NCBI RefSeq assembly: GCF_001874145.1
Contig: NZ_MPCX01000007.1
Span: forward strand, 62,001 to 126,000
Direction: 5' to 3'
From: Lacinutrix sp. MedPE-SW
Lineage (GTDB): Bacteria; Bacteroidota; Bacteroidia; Flavobacteriales; Flavobacteriaceae
Length of the DNA: 64,000 bases
Below are positions 1-8,400 of this stretch, piece after piece. The position numbers and the translations under genes are program-made. Each line of letters starts with the position of its first letter. The first letter of the stretch is position 1. Under the pieces are notes generated by a model. The model did no database searches, was not told where the DNA came from, and worked only from the letters and a program-made list of their open reading frames with translations.

Positions 1-680
1 TTTTGTATGTGCTTAAGTTTAGAGGTGCAGGACAAGGCACAAAAGCATTAGTTGCAGAGTTTATTGGTGGAGAATTAGCTCGAGCTATTGGTTTAAAAGT
101 ACCAGAATTGGTGTTTATGAACTTAGACGACTCGTTTAGTAAAACCGAACCAGATGAAGAAATTCAAGATTTATTAAAGTTTAGTGTAGGTTTAAACTTA
201 GGTTTACACTACTTAAGTGGCTCTATAACATACGATCCATTAGCATCTGTAGCAGACGCTCTAACAGCTTCTAAAGTAGTGCTGCTAGATAGTATTATAA
301 GTAATATTGACAGAACAGCAAAAAACCCAAACATATTAAACTGGAATAAAGAACTTTGGGTAATAGATAATGGTGCCAGTTTTTATTTTCATCATAATTG
401 GGATACTTGGAGAAATCACCTAACAAGAACATTTCCATTAATAAAAGATCATGTATTGTTAGATCGCGCTCAACATTTAAAGGAAGCAGCTAGTGAAATA
501 GTTAAAACCTTAGATTTTAAAACAATTGAGAGAATAATTAATAAAATTCCTGAAGATTGGTTAGAAAATGAAGGCGATACAATGTCTCCTAACGAAATTA
601 AATTAGCTTATATAGAATATTTAGAAGCTAAATTGTCAATGATTGATTTATTAGTAAAAGAAGCTGAAGATGCAAGATAA
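1..680 (+). CDS. HipA-like kinase domain protein (5' truncated by window edge)
   Basis: The frame is open to the left edge and the first visible residues (YVLKFRGAGQG) already lie inside the nucleotide-binding fold, so a few tens of N-terminal residues are missing; the TTG at base 3 is not the start. Counting from that TTG, the catalytic-loop-like NIDRTAKNPN (Asp103, Asn108/110) is followed by the metal-binding IDNG (Asp122), as in HipA-type kinases of the HipA_2 group. No HipB-like helix-turn-helix partner is visible. The stop overlaps the start of the DUF3037 gene by 11 bases, so the two are translationally coupled. Substrate unknown; calling it a toxin would be inference. Confidence 0.75.
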   Translation, partial: LYVLKFRGAGQGTKALVAEFIGGELARAIGLKVPELVFMNLDDSFSKTEPDEEIQDLLKFSVGLNLGLHYLSGSITYDPLASVADALTASKVVLLDSIISNIDRTAKNPNILNWNKELWVIDNGASFYFHHNWDTWRNHLTRTFPLIKDHVLLDRAQHLKEAASEIVKTLDFKTIERIINKIPEDWLENEGDTMSPNEIKLAYIEYLEAKLSMIDLLVKEAEDAR

Positions 681-1062
681 AGTTACTTTTGAATATGCTA
701 TAATACGTTTGGTGCCTAGAGTAGAACGTGAAGAGTTTTTTAATATAGGAGTGATTTTATTCTCGAAAAGAAAAAAATTTTTGAGCGTAAAATATAATAT
801 TAACGAAGCCAAACTAGCTGCTTTTTCTTGTGATTTGCAGTTAGAAGATTTAAATAATTATTTAAAATCTTGGGACTTAATTTGCAAAGGTGATAAATCT
901 AGCGGTAAAATAGGTACGTTTGAATTAGCCGATAGGTTTAGGTGGTTAGCAGCATCAAGAAGTACTGTAATACAAAGCTCTAAAACACATTCTGGCTTAA
1001 CAAATAATCCGCAAAAGGAATTAGAAGCTATTTTTAGGCAATATGTTTTATGTGATAATTAA
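670..1062 (+). CDS. DUF3037 family protein
   Basis: 130 residues with the N-terminal pattern FEYAIIRLVPRVEREEFFNIGVILF that is characteristic of DUF3037. No signal peptide or membrane segment, so cytoplasmic. It overlaps the 3' end of the HipA-like kinase gene by 11 bases. In Bacteroidota and other phyla DUF3037 genes are commonly found next to HipA_2-type kinases, so a partner, substrate or regulator of that kinase is the likely role, but no biochemical function is known. It is convergent with the next gene, with only 11 bases between the two stop codons and no visible terminator. Confidence 0.7.
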   Translation: MQDKVTFEYAIIRLVPRVEREEFFNIGVILFSKRKKFLSVKYNINEAKLAAFSCDLQLEDLNNYLKSWDLICKGDKSSGKIGTFELADRFRWLAASRSTVIQSSKTHSGLTNNPQKELEAIFRQYVLCDN

Positions 1063-1073
1063 GAGAAGTTTTT

Positions 1074-2117
1074 TTAATTTTTACTACGTATTACATTTGC
1101 AAGGTAGCTGGCATCTTTTGATACACCACCTAAAGTCGCAGATCCTCGTGTAAACATCCATGGTAAGCCAATAAAATAAAGACCATCTATATTGCTAACA
1201 CCACGATAGTTTTTTGGGTAGCCGTCTGCATCTAATTCTAAACCATTAATCCATTTAAAATTAGGGCGATAACCGGTTGACCAAATCACGTTTTTTATAG
1301 TTGAAATCTTGGTAGATTCAAAAATAATTTCTTGGTTTAAAGCATCTTTAGTTCTTCCTACAGAAATAACATTTTCTCTAGATAAAATTTCTTTTACATC
1401 TGTACCAATAACTGGTTGAGTAGAAGAGTTTATTTTTTTTCCAATCCAACTATATTTATTATAGCTTAAAAAACCAATTTTAGTAAACCACCACCATAAG
1501 GTTTTACCTAAAAACTGTTGAGGTAAAGACTTTACTTTTGTATCTCCAGAAAAATAAACAGTTCTTGTTTTGTCTTTAGATATTTCATTTAATATTTGGT
1601 ATCCAGAATCTCCACCACCAACAACTAAGGTATCACCATCTTGTAATTGTTTAACATTTTTATAGTAATTACTATGCATTTGTAAAACACTATTGTCGAT
1701 TTTTGTATGGCAAGGTGGCGTATATGGTATATGAAAAGGTCCAGTGGCAACAATAACATTGTTAGCAATCAATTGTTCGTTATTGTATGAGATTTCAAAA
1801 CCTTTTTCGGTTTTATTTATTTTAGTTACAAGAGTATTTAACTGTACAGGAATATTAAAAGTGTCTACGTATTTTTTAAAATAATTAGCAACTTCAACTT
1901 TAGAAGGATAATGACCTTTTGGAGCGTTAAATGGTAAACCAGGTAAATGATTGTATTCTGTTGGTGTAAATAATTTTAAAGAATCCCATCTGTTTAACCA
2001 AGAGGCACCAATTTCAGATTCGCCATCAAGAACTATAAACTTTTTATTCATTTTTTTTAAATGATAAGCTATAGCTAATCCTGCTTGTGCACCACCAATA
2101 ATCACATAATCAATCAT
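1074..2117 (-). CDS. FAD/NAD(P)-binding flavoprotein monooxygenase-like protein
   Basis: About 347 residues. The N-terminal FAD-binding Rossmann motif GGAQAG is at residues 8-13 from the chosen start (MIDYVIIGG); an upstream ATG at 2156 would add 13 Lys-rich residues before the beta strand and is less likely. A second dinucleotide-binding motif (VVGGGDSG) lies mid-protein, with ATG motifs (ATGPFHIPY, STGYRPNF) typical of class B flavin monooxygenases and CzcO-like proteins. Cytoplasmic; probably uses NADPH and O2 on an unknown substrate. It stands alone, divergent from the CPBP protease gene. Confidence 0.8.
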   Translation of the reverse strand: MIDYVIIGGAQAGLAIAYHLKKMNKKFIVLDGESEIGASWLNRWDSLKLFTPTEYNHLPGLPFNAPKGHYPSKVEVANYFKKYVDTFNIPVQLNTLVTKINKTEKGFEISYNNEQLIANNVIVATGPFHIPYTPPCHTKIDNSVLQMHSNYYKNVKQLQDGDTLVVGGGDSGYQILNEISKDKTRTVYFSGDTKVKSLPQQFLGKTLWWWFTKIGFLSYNKYSWIGKKINSSTQPVIGTDVKEILSRENVISVGRTKDALNQEIIFESTKISTIKNVIWSTGYRPNFKWINGLELDADGYPKNYRGVSNIDGLYFIGLPWMFTRGSATLGGVSKDASYLANVIRSKN

Positions 2118-2272
2118 TAAATCCTTCTTTTTTATCTTTTGCAAAAGTAGAAACAATTTATTGATTAGCGTAAGTTTCTTAATGTTAGATTTTTATTTAT
2201 ACAGTAAAGCAACCATTGTAAATTTTATTACGTCTATAATAATATAATAACCAACGTAATATATTTATTTTA

Positions 2273-3055
2273 ATGAAATCTAAACTCAAATTTTGGAACC
2301 AGCTTTTTCTATTTGTTTTAATTCTTTTAATATTATTATTTACAAGAGCGTTTTTTTGGCATCTGTTAATAAGGCTTAAAATTGATTCCTACAATTATCA
2401 TACATTAATAAGTATTATTACTAATTTAATTTTAATTATAGTTTCATATGTATTTATAAAACGAAACAACCTTTTTGTCATTGCAGGTTTAAAACAAGTG
2501 AAATTAAAACGTGCTTATTTACTATTATTTCCTGTACTTTATTTGTGTGCTCTTAATGGTATTTTTATGGATGATTTAAATGCTAATATTTCATTTACTA
2601 ATATCTTAATTTTTTCACTTTATGTTATTACAATTGGATTTGCCGAAGAATTAAGTATTAGAGGTTTTTTACAATCTTATTTTATAAACCATTTAGGAAA
2701 CTCTAAAAAAGGCGTTATAATTTCGGTTTTTTTAGCCTCACTTTTTTTTGGGTTAATACATATAATAAATTTTGATAAAGGTATTTATGGAGAGCTGTCC
2801 CAAATTGGATTTGCAACATTTATTGGTGTTATGTTTGGTTTTTTATTGATTGTAACAAAAAGAATTTACCCGTTAGTTATTATTCATGCAATAATTGATT
2901 TTGTAGGAGATCTTGATGAAGTAGGTGCAAAAATCACAACAAAAATTGTTGAACCAGTTTCTTTGGAGAATAGTATTTTTATTACGCTTTTTACGCTACC
3001 ATGTTTACTTTATGGTTTGTTTTTAATGAAAAAGTATATTTTAAAAGCAGAGTAA
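2273..3055 (+). CDS. CPBP family intramembrane glutamic endopeptidase
   Basis: 260 residues with about seven to eight hydrophobic segments. The CPBP (Abi) signature is complete: the EExxxR motif (Glu125, Glu126, Arg130 in FAEELSIRGF), FxxxH (FGLIHI, His163) and HxxxD (His205, Asp209). This family includes Rce1-type CaaX proteases and bacterial membrane proteases of mostly unknown substrate. It is followed by a terminator shared with the convergent subtilase gene. Inner-membrane location; the substrate cannot be deduced from context. Confidence 0.85.
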   Translation: MKSKLKFWNQLFLFVLILLILLFTRAFFWHLLIRLKIDSYNYHTLISIITNLILIIVSYVFIKRNNLFVIAGLKQVKLKRAYLLLFPVLYLCALNGIFMDDLNANISFTNILIFSLYVITIGFAEELSIRGFLQSYFINHLGNSKKGVIISVFLASLFFGLIHIINFDKGIYGELSQIGFATFIGVMFGFLLIVTKRIYPLVIIHAIIDFVGDLDEVGAKITTKIVEPVSLENSIFITLFTLPCLLYGLFLMKKYILKAE

Positions 3056-3073
3056 AATAATTTGTAAAAAAAA

Positions 3074-3107
3074 AGCCTCCTTAATAAGGAAGCTTAAATT
3101 TTTTTAA
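3074..3107. terminator. Bidirectional intrinsic terminator
   Basis: Inverted repeat AGC-C-TCCTT / AAGGA-A-GCT with a 3-base loop, an A-run on the left and a T-run on the right, between the convergent CPBP protease and subtilase genes. It can serve both strands. Confidence 0.7.
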
Positions 3108-3114
3108 AGATATT

Positions 3115-4626
3115 TTATTGCACAGCTTGTAGTGCATTAATATTACCATAACCAAAGCTTGAGTTTTTGTTAGGGTAAAATTCTGATGATTGTTTTAATT
3201 TATTTAAAACTTGAGTTCTGCTCCAGCTTGGGTGTCTAGACCAAACTAATGCAGCAATACCTGCTGTTGTTGCTGTTGCTACAGAAGAGCCACCAGTGTA
3301 ACGTCTTTGGTTATTATAAAAACCTAAAACTGGAGGTGCTTTACTTGTATTGTTATTACCTTCCATAATAATTGTAAAATCAATTTTGCTACCACTATGG
3401 CAAGTGTCACAACGCTCGTAATTAGACCCATCATTTACACCAGTAACAGCTACAGTTTCACTCATTGTAGCAGGAAAAATTACACCATAACCATTTGTAA
3501 AACTAGTAGAAGTACCACCAGCTGCAAATATTAATTTACCTTTACTATAAGCATATTTTACAGCATCTTTAATATTACCAATAGACCAAACATAACCAAT
3601 AGACATAGAGATTATTTTAACATCGTTTCTGTTAGCTAATTCTGTTAATGCTTTAGATACACCTTTACGTTCATGATAATCGTTTAGTAATACATCTTCA
3701 GTAGCTCTATAGGCTACTAAATTCGAATTATAGGCAACACCTACAGGCATGCCATTATCGTTTCTTGGTGCAGCCATTGTAGAAGCCATTGCTGTACCGT
3801 GACCACATTTATCATGTGGTCCATCATAATTGCTTGACCACCACCAATTAGAGTCTATAAACGTACCGTATTTTTGTACAAATCTTGAGTTTGATGAGTA
3901 ACCATCTTTAAAACCATTACCATTTAATAAAGATTGTGATTGTGATACTCCAGTATCTATTAAGCCTATAGTAATGCCAGCGCCTGTACTATAATTCCAT
4001 GCTTGTGGTATATTATGCTGGTTAAAATGCCAACTTACCTGTGCATTATTAGGTGCAATTGTAGAGTAGTGTGCGCTGTTAATAGATTCACCATCTTTGC
4101 TACATCCAGAACTAGAACGCATAGCATTATTAGTGCCATAGTGATTGTAACCATTTGGTTCTAAATAGCGAATACCATCCATTTTTCTTAAACGGGTAAT
4201 AGATTCTAGGTTTTCAATTTTTACATCGATAACATTGATAATTTCATATTCTACGACAGTTTCTTTACTGCGTGTGTAGTTTTCTGTAGCTTCAATAGAT
4301 TTTATAATATTTTCTTTTTTATCAAGTAATTCTTTAGATCTATTTTCGCTAAAATTTTCGTTTTCATTACCGTAGCCTATGGTAAGAATATTATTTCCGT
4401 GTACAACTGCACTCCATAAAAAATGATCGGTTTCATTTTTCCATTCAAATGTTTCGCCTTTATTAAGTTGCATCTCAATTTCGGCATTAATTTCTTCTAT
4501 TGTAAGAGGTTTAGATTGGTCAAGAAGTTGTTGTTCTTGTTCTTTAATATCACTTGTAGTGTCTTCAGCACAAGATGAAAAGATTACTAATACTACTAAA
4601 AGTAGTTTAAAGGGAGTTGTTTTCAT
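3115..4626 (-). CDS. S8 family (subtilisin-like) serine peptidase, lipoprotein
   Basis: 503 residues. The signal sequence ends in a lipobox (FSSC, Cys19), so it is probably an anchored outer-envelope lipoprotein. An acidic propeptide-like region (about 25-165) precedes the catalytic domain: Asp224 in LIDTG, His276 in CGHGT and Ser448 in GSSVATA form the subtilase triad. The position that normally carries the oxyanion-hole Asn (AAGN) reads AAGG (Gly371), which is unusual. Cysteines cluster at 175, 274, 406 and 409 and may form disulfides. The gene stands alone between a terminator and tatA. Likely secreted proteolysis; activity is not certain given the missing Asn. Confidence 0.85.
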   Translation of the reverse strand: MKTTPFKLLLVVLVIFSSCAEDTTSDIKEQEQQLLDQSKPLTIEEINAEIEMQLNKGETFEWKNETDHFLWSAVVHGNNILTIGYGNENENFSENRSKELLDKKENIIKSIEATENYTRSKETVVEYEIINVIDVKIENLESITRLRKMDGIRYLEPNGYNHYGTNNAMRSSSGCSKDGESINSAHYSTIAPNNAQVSWHFNQHNIPQAWNYSTGAGITIGLIDTGVSQSQSLLNGNGFKDGYSSNSRFVQKYGTFIDSNWWWSSNYDGPHDKCGHGTAMASTMAAPRNDNGMPVGVAYNSNLVAYRATEDVLLNDYHERKGVSKALTELANRNDVKIISMSIGYVWSIGNIKDAVKYAYSKGKLIFAAGGTSTSFTNGYGVIFPATMSETVAVTGVNDGSNYERCDTCHSGSKIDFTIIMEGNNNTSKAPPVLGFYNNQRRYTGGSSVATATTAGIAALVWSRHPSWSRTQVLNKLKQSSEFYPNKNSSFGYGNINALQAVQ

Positions 4627-4726
4627 ATTTAATAATTAAAGGTTAGACCTTCAAGATATTAAATATTTCGCAATATATATATCACGAAATTATGAAATTT
4701 TAAAATTAAGCTTTTAAAATTGAGAA

Positions 4727-5014
4727 TTACATTTTACGACTTATTGAGCCTGTAAAGTCTTCAAGGTCGTCTTTTACTTTTTTAAGTTCGTCTTGTACAT
4801 CTTTTGTAATACTGGTATCAATACCATTTTGCTCGGCACTTTTAGTTATTTCGCCTTTAATATCGTTAGATGCATCTTTTAGCATACGCATGCCTTTACC
4901 AAGACCTCTAGCGATTTCTGGAATGTTTTTGGCACCAAATATCATGACTACTGCAAGAATAATTAAAATTGCTTCTTGGCCACCAATAAATAAGAATGTT
5001 GTTAATTTTATCAC
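4727..5014 (-). CDS. tatA: Twin-arginine translocase subunit TatA/TatE-type
   Basis: 95 residues: one N-terminal membrane helix (about 6-24), the FGAKNIPEIARGLGKGMR amphipathic segment with the conserved FG hinge and Pro-Glu, then a charged tail. This is the TatA/B family; length and helix match TatA. It would oligomerise in the inner membrane to export folded Tat substrates together with a TatC encoded elsewhere. It lies downstream of ppa on the same strand, but a strong terminator separates them, so it probably has its own promoter. Confidence 0.85.
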   Translation of the reverse strand: MIKLTTFLFIGGQEAILIILAVVMIFGAKNIPEIARGLGKGMRMLKDASNDIKGEITKSAEQNGIDTSITKDVQDELKKVKDDLEDFTGSISRKM

Positions 5015-5034
5015 GGTACAAATATAATAATAAA

Positions 5035-5067
5035 AAAGCCTTTCAAATATACTTTGAAAGGCTTTTA
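5035..5067 (-). terminator. Intrinsic terminator of ppa
   Basis: 14-bp perfect arms (AAAAGCCTTTCAAA / TTTGAAAGGCTTTT) with a 5-base loop. Read on the minus strand it follows the ppa stop and ends in a T-run (TTTTTTATTATTA), so it should separate ppa from tatA. Confidence 0.85.
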
Positions 5068-5086
5068 ACTATTTTAATATAATAGA

Positions 5087-5614
5087 TTATATTGTAAAGT
5101 TACCATTGGTTTTATGCTCACTATTTTCGTAGCGTTCAACACATTTGTTAAGAATCTCGTAAGCTTCTTTTGCGTCTCCCCAACCACCAACATCTACTTT
5201 TTTCTTTTCTAGATCTTTATACACTTGGAAAAAGTGTGTAATTTCCTTAATACGGTGAGGATTTAAATCATCAATATCATTGTAGCTATTCCAAATAGGA
5301 TCTGTAACAGGAACACAAATTAATTTCTCGTCAGGACCTTTTTCGTCTGCCATATGGAAAACGCCAATTGGTTTAACTTCTACAACACACATAGGAAAAG
5401 TAGGTTCTGTACCCATTACTAAAACATCTAATGGATCTCCATCTAATGCTAATGTTTCTGGTATAAAACCGTAATCTCCTGGATACATCATTGATGAAAA
5501 TAACATACGATCGAAACGAATTTTATTTAATTCAAAATCGTATTCATACTTGTTTCTGCTTCCTTTTGGTATTTCTATTAAAACATCAAAAGTTAATTTT
5601 CCTTCTGGACTCAT
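5087..5614 (-). CDS. ppa: Inorganic pyrophosphatase (family I)
   Basis: 175 residues, a normal length for bacterial family I PPase. The signature DGDPLDVLV (Asp58, Asp60, Asp63) binds Mg2+, and the upstream EIPKGSRNKYEYD and YPGDYGFIP segments are typical. It hydrolyses pyrophosphate in the cytoplasm and drives biosynthetic reactions forward. Monocistronic by the terminator that follows. The start gives MSPEGKLTFDVLIEIPKG, which fits the family N-terminus. Confidence 0.95.
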   Translation of the reverse strand: MSPEGKLTFDVLIEIPKGSRNKYEYDFELNKIRFDRMLFSSMMYPGDYGFIPETLALDGDPLDVLVMGTEPTFPMCVVEVKPIGVFHMADEKGPDEKLICVPVTDPIWNSYNDIDDLNPHRIKEITHFFQVYKDLEKKKVDVGGWGDAKEAYEILNKCVERYENSEHKTNGNFTI

Positions 5615-5754
5615 GAAATATTATTTGTTTATTCCCGAAAATGGGATGCTAATTATTGTTTATAAACGAAAAACTAAGGTTTTTCGGGCAGCAAAAATAC
5701 ATATTCATTTGAGTTTTAACAAGTATTATATAAAATCTTATTATTAAGTTTAAT

Positions 5755-6348
5755 TTAAAAGTCGAAACCTAATGTAAACTGCCAAACTCTATTTTTTGGT
5801 TTTCCTTCATCATATATGTCTCCTAGGCCTAAATGATATCTTACACCAAAGCTTACTCCAGAGTCTGTTTTAAAACCTGCTCCGAAATTAACTCCGTAAT
5901 CAAATTTATTTGGTTCAAACTCTTCTTCGTTATCAAAGAGATTAAATTCACTATCAAATTCTTCTTTATGAGAAATTGCTAAACCTGCTTGTGGTCCTGC
6001 TTCTAGGAAGAAATTTTGAGTTGGATAGATTTTTAATAGTAATGGTAAATTAATATAATTTACTTTTTGTGTAAATGTAGAATTGTCATTTTTAATTTCG
6101 TAGCCTTGTTGAGAGTATTGTAACTCTACTTGTATTGCTACGGCGTTATTAACAAATGATTCGCCATAAAAGCCTATATTAAAGCCGCTACGTTGTCCAG
6201 TTTCACCATCGCCATCAAAACTTACAGAGGCTAAACTGTAACCTCCTTTAATTCCTGCATGCGATTTGTTTTTACTTTCTGCATCTTGTGCATTTATTGT
6301 TATTGCAGCTATTACTATTAGCGCAAATGATAAGATTTGTTTTTTCAT
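5755..6348 (-). CDS. Porin-family outer membrane beta-barrel protein
   Basis: 197 residues. A signal peptide (LIVIAAITINAQ) ends at about residue 20, followed by HAGIKGGYSLASVSF and alternating amphipathic strands ending in an aromatic C-terminal residue (WQFTLGFDF). This matches the small OMP_b-brl_2 group of Bacteroidota outer-membrane barrels, predicted at eight strands. No ligand is implied by sequence. It lies 24 bases downstream of a zinc-protease lipoprotein gene on the same strand and may be co-transcribed. Confidence 0.75.
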   Translation of the reverse strand: MKKQILSFALIVIAAITINAQDAESKNKSHAGIKGGYSLASVSFDGDGETGQRSGFNIGFYGESFVNNAVAIQVELQYSQQGYEIKNDNSTFTQKVNYINLPLLLKIYPTQNFFLEAGPQAGLAISHKEEFDSEFNLFDNEEEFEPNKFDYGVNFGAGFKTDSGVSFGVRYHLGLGDIYDEGKPKNRVWQFTLGFDF

Positions 6349-6372
6349 TTTGTAAATATTTATTTAGGGTTT

Positions 6373-7143
6373 TTATTTTCCTCCGTTTGCTTGCAAATCT
6401 GCAATGCATTGTGCATCTAATTGTGGTATTTCATCTCCAGAAACCATATCCATAACGCCATTTGTTGTTTCGGTTTTCCAGAACATTAAACAATTTGTTT
6501 CATCGCAATGTTTTGGGTGCGCTTCATCTTCATGATTAGATTGTAATGGTGCACCTAAATTTGTTAGTCCAAATATATGGCCTATTTCATGTAAAGTTAC
6601 TGTTGTTTCTAAGGCTTGCCTACTAGGTTCAAAAGCATCATCACTCAAGTTGTGTATACTTTCTTCGTATATAACAAATGATGTATTTCTATAAGCAGTA
6701 CCTAAAACAGAACTGTTTTGAGAGTTGCTTGCAGATAAACCATCTATATATAATGCCCAAACGGCTAATTGATCTTCTGTATTAAAAATGGTTCTATTGT
6801 TATCTTCAATTGTTCTAACTTCATTGGTAGTGTATGGAGATAAACCTGGTGATGGAATACTTCTTTTTTGTACAGTTATTCCATTGGGTTTGTAAGTTCG
6901 TTCATTAAAAAAAGCAACTATATTATTAACTGCTTGTTGTGTTGGTTCAAAACCTTCAACATAAATTAATTCTATTACTAAACTTTTATATTGAGTATCT
7001 GAAAGTAAATCTTTAGATGATGCTCCAACGTTTTGTAAATGATAATCTATAGTGTTTTCTGTTCCGTTACTTTCATCGTCTTTAGAACAAGAAAAACTGG
7101 TAATAAATAATAAAATAATAATAAAATAAGTGTTCTTTTTCAT
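6373..7143 (-). CDS. Zinc metalloprotease-like lipoprotein (HExxH)
   Basis: 256 residues with a lipobox (TSFSC, Cys19). The zinc motif HEIGHIFGL (His185, Glu186, His189) is the first part of a metzincin signature, but the residue where the third His would sit is Asn195. About 17 residues later comes HCDETNCLM (His212, Cys213, Cys218), which has the HC-x4-C-x-M spacing seen after the zinc motif in archaemetzincins. The third ligand is therefore probably His212, with an insertion between. It belongs to a group seen in Flavobacteria, usually labelled membrane metalloprotease. Substrate unknown. Confidence 0.7.
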   Translation of the reverse strand: MKKNTYFIIILLFITSFSCSKDDESNGTENTIDYHLQNVGASSKDLLSDTQYKSLVIELIYVEGFEPTQQAVNNIVAFFNERTYKPNGITVQKRSIPSPGLSPYTTNEVRTIEDNNRTIFNTEDQLAVWALYIDGLSASNSQNSSVLGTAYRNTSFVIYEESIHNLSDDAFEPSRQALETTVTLHEIGHIFGLTNLGAPLQSNHEDEAHPKHCDETNCLMFWKTETTNGVMDMVSGDEIPQLDAQCIADLQANGGK

Positions 7144-7160
7144 GATATAAATATACTTTA

Positions 7161-7196
7161 AATAAGCTACTGTCTCAATTGAGATAGTAGCTTATT
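7161..7196 (-). terminator. Long hairpin, probable terminator of the repeat lipoprotein gene
   Basis: A 36-base inverted repeat (AATAAGCTACT / AGTAGCTTATT outer arms, GTCTC / GAGAT inner arms) with one imperfect pair. It lies between the stop of the 7254-8321 gene and the start of the metalloprotease gene. The T-run on the minus strand is short, so termination may be partial. Confidence 0.5.
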
Positions 7197-7253
7197 TTCA
7201 ACAATCAACTTATTATTTACGATAAATTTGGGGTAATAGGTTTTATTTTGAGA

Positions 7254-8321
7254 TTAAATTTGTTGTAATACTAGTGTTGCTGCAGCATTAGTCGTACTTT
7301 GTAAAGATATGCTTGTGTTGTTAAAACTTGTTACTTCCCAGTTTTGGTTAAGTAAACTAAAATTAGCATTACTTGTAAAGTTTAGGTTTAAAAACACTTC
7401 TGTTTGAGAGGTTACTTGATAAGTACCTTCTACATTTTCAACTGTTGAATTTACTGTGTTTTCTGCTACTAGAGATAAGTCATTTGCAAAATCGATAGTG
7501 AATTCTACATAATCATTTGCAGTATCTACACCAGAGTTTACAAAAGATTCTACTTGAAATAATCCATCAACTAATATTTCTTCTAAGTTGTTTGCGTTTC
7601 CTTCTGCATCTTCCATAGTGTCTTCTTGCATTACACAGTCTTCTACGCTTGATTGTAAATCTGCATCACTTGAGATAGTAACAGTGTTTCCTCCTGCACC
7701 AGTAACTGTAATTGGGTAGTTTACAGAAAATAATTCGTCTTCATTAAAATTATTAATATAGTTATACAGTTGCTCTTCACTTTCTATAACAACACTTCCT
7801 GTTTGTTCTGCATTTATATTGTAAGTAAAAATTGTAATTGGAAAATTAATATCTACACAAGATAAAGCGTTTTCTGCATTAGCTTCGGCTTGTTCACAGG
7901 CTTCATTTATAGCATCATATTCTGCTTGGTTTGTTACAACAACCTCTGTATAGTTACTTAATGCAACTGTAACAGGAAATTGTAATACAACGGTATCATC
8001 ATCTGTATTAAATTCTGCTAAAATATCTAATACTTGTTGGTAATCTGCTTGGCTAATTATTGTAACTTCTGTGTTGTTAACTGTAGCAGTTACTGGTAGT
8101 AAAATTGAAGAACATGATACACCATCTAAAAAGTCATCAAACGAACCATCGTACATAGATGAACGTTCTAAATTGTTTGCTGTTTGAGAATTTGCGGTAT
8201 TTGTGTTAGTGTTTGGGTTTTCGCCTGTTTCATTATCTATCTCATCTTGGCATGAAGTAAAAGTTAATAAGGCTGTTAAAAATACTGTGGCAATTAATTT
8301 TAAATTTTTCATTGTTTTCAT
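7254..8321 (-). CDS. Repeat-containing lipoprotein of the ECF signalling locus
   Basis: 355 residues. A lipobox (FTSC, Cys24) and an Asn/Thr-rich linker are followed by four related units of about 30-40 residues starting near 75, 115, 160 and 202, each with a [LFY]P[VI]T strand, a V-x-[IV] strand and a helix containing D/E. Cys70, Cys142, Cys155 and Cys229 bracket the repeats and could pair. The C-terminal part (about 250-355) looks like a separate beta domain. I recognise no named family. An ECF-type promoter element lies 48 bases upstream of the start, and the gene is divergent from the ECF sigma gene, so it is probably a cell-surface output or ligand-binding part of that system. Confidence 0.75.
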   Translation of the reverse strand: MKTMKNLKLIATVFLTALLTFTSCQDEIDNETGENPNTNTNTANSQTANNLERSSMYDGSFDDFLDGVSCSSILLPVTATVNNTEVTIISQADYQQVLDILAEFNTDDDTVVLQFPVTVALSNYTEVVVTNQAEYDAINEACEQAEANAENALSCVDINFPITIFTYNINAEQTGSVVIESEEQLYNYINNFNEDELFSVNYPITVTGAGGNTVTISSDADLQSSVEDCVMQEDTMEDAEGNANNLEEILVDGLFQVESFVNSGVDTANDYVEFTIDFANDLSLVAENTVNSTVENVEGTYQVTSQTEVFLNLNFTSNANFSLLNQNWEVTSFNNTSISLQSTTNAAATLVLQQI

Positions 8322-8368
8322 TTTTAAATTTGTTTTTCTTTTTCTAGCGATTTTCGCCCATTTGTAAG

Positions 8369-8400
8369 TAAGACAATTGTAAATTATTTTACCCTACTTT
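8369..8400 (-). promoter_or_regulatory. ECF-type promoter P1 facing the repeat lipoprotein gene
   Basis: On the minus strand it reads AAAGTAGGGTA, then a spacer, then GTCTTA, with 20 bases from the first G of GGG (8394) to the first G of GTC (8374). The GTC fits an ECF -10 core. The predicted start site lies about 40 bases before the lipoprotein ATG at 8321. The same element with the same spacing occurs at 8519-8550 and 9116-9147. Function is inferred from the repetition and placement. Confidence 0.7.

Noticed and set aside
5550-5747. 65-codon plus-strand frame upstream of ppa
   Set aside because: Overlaps the ppa N-terminus and its promoter region; composition looks like translated AT-rich non-coding DNA.
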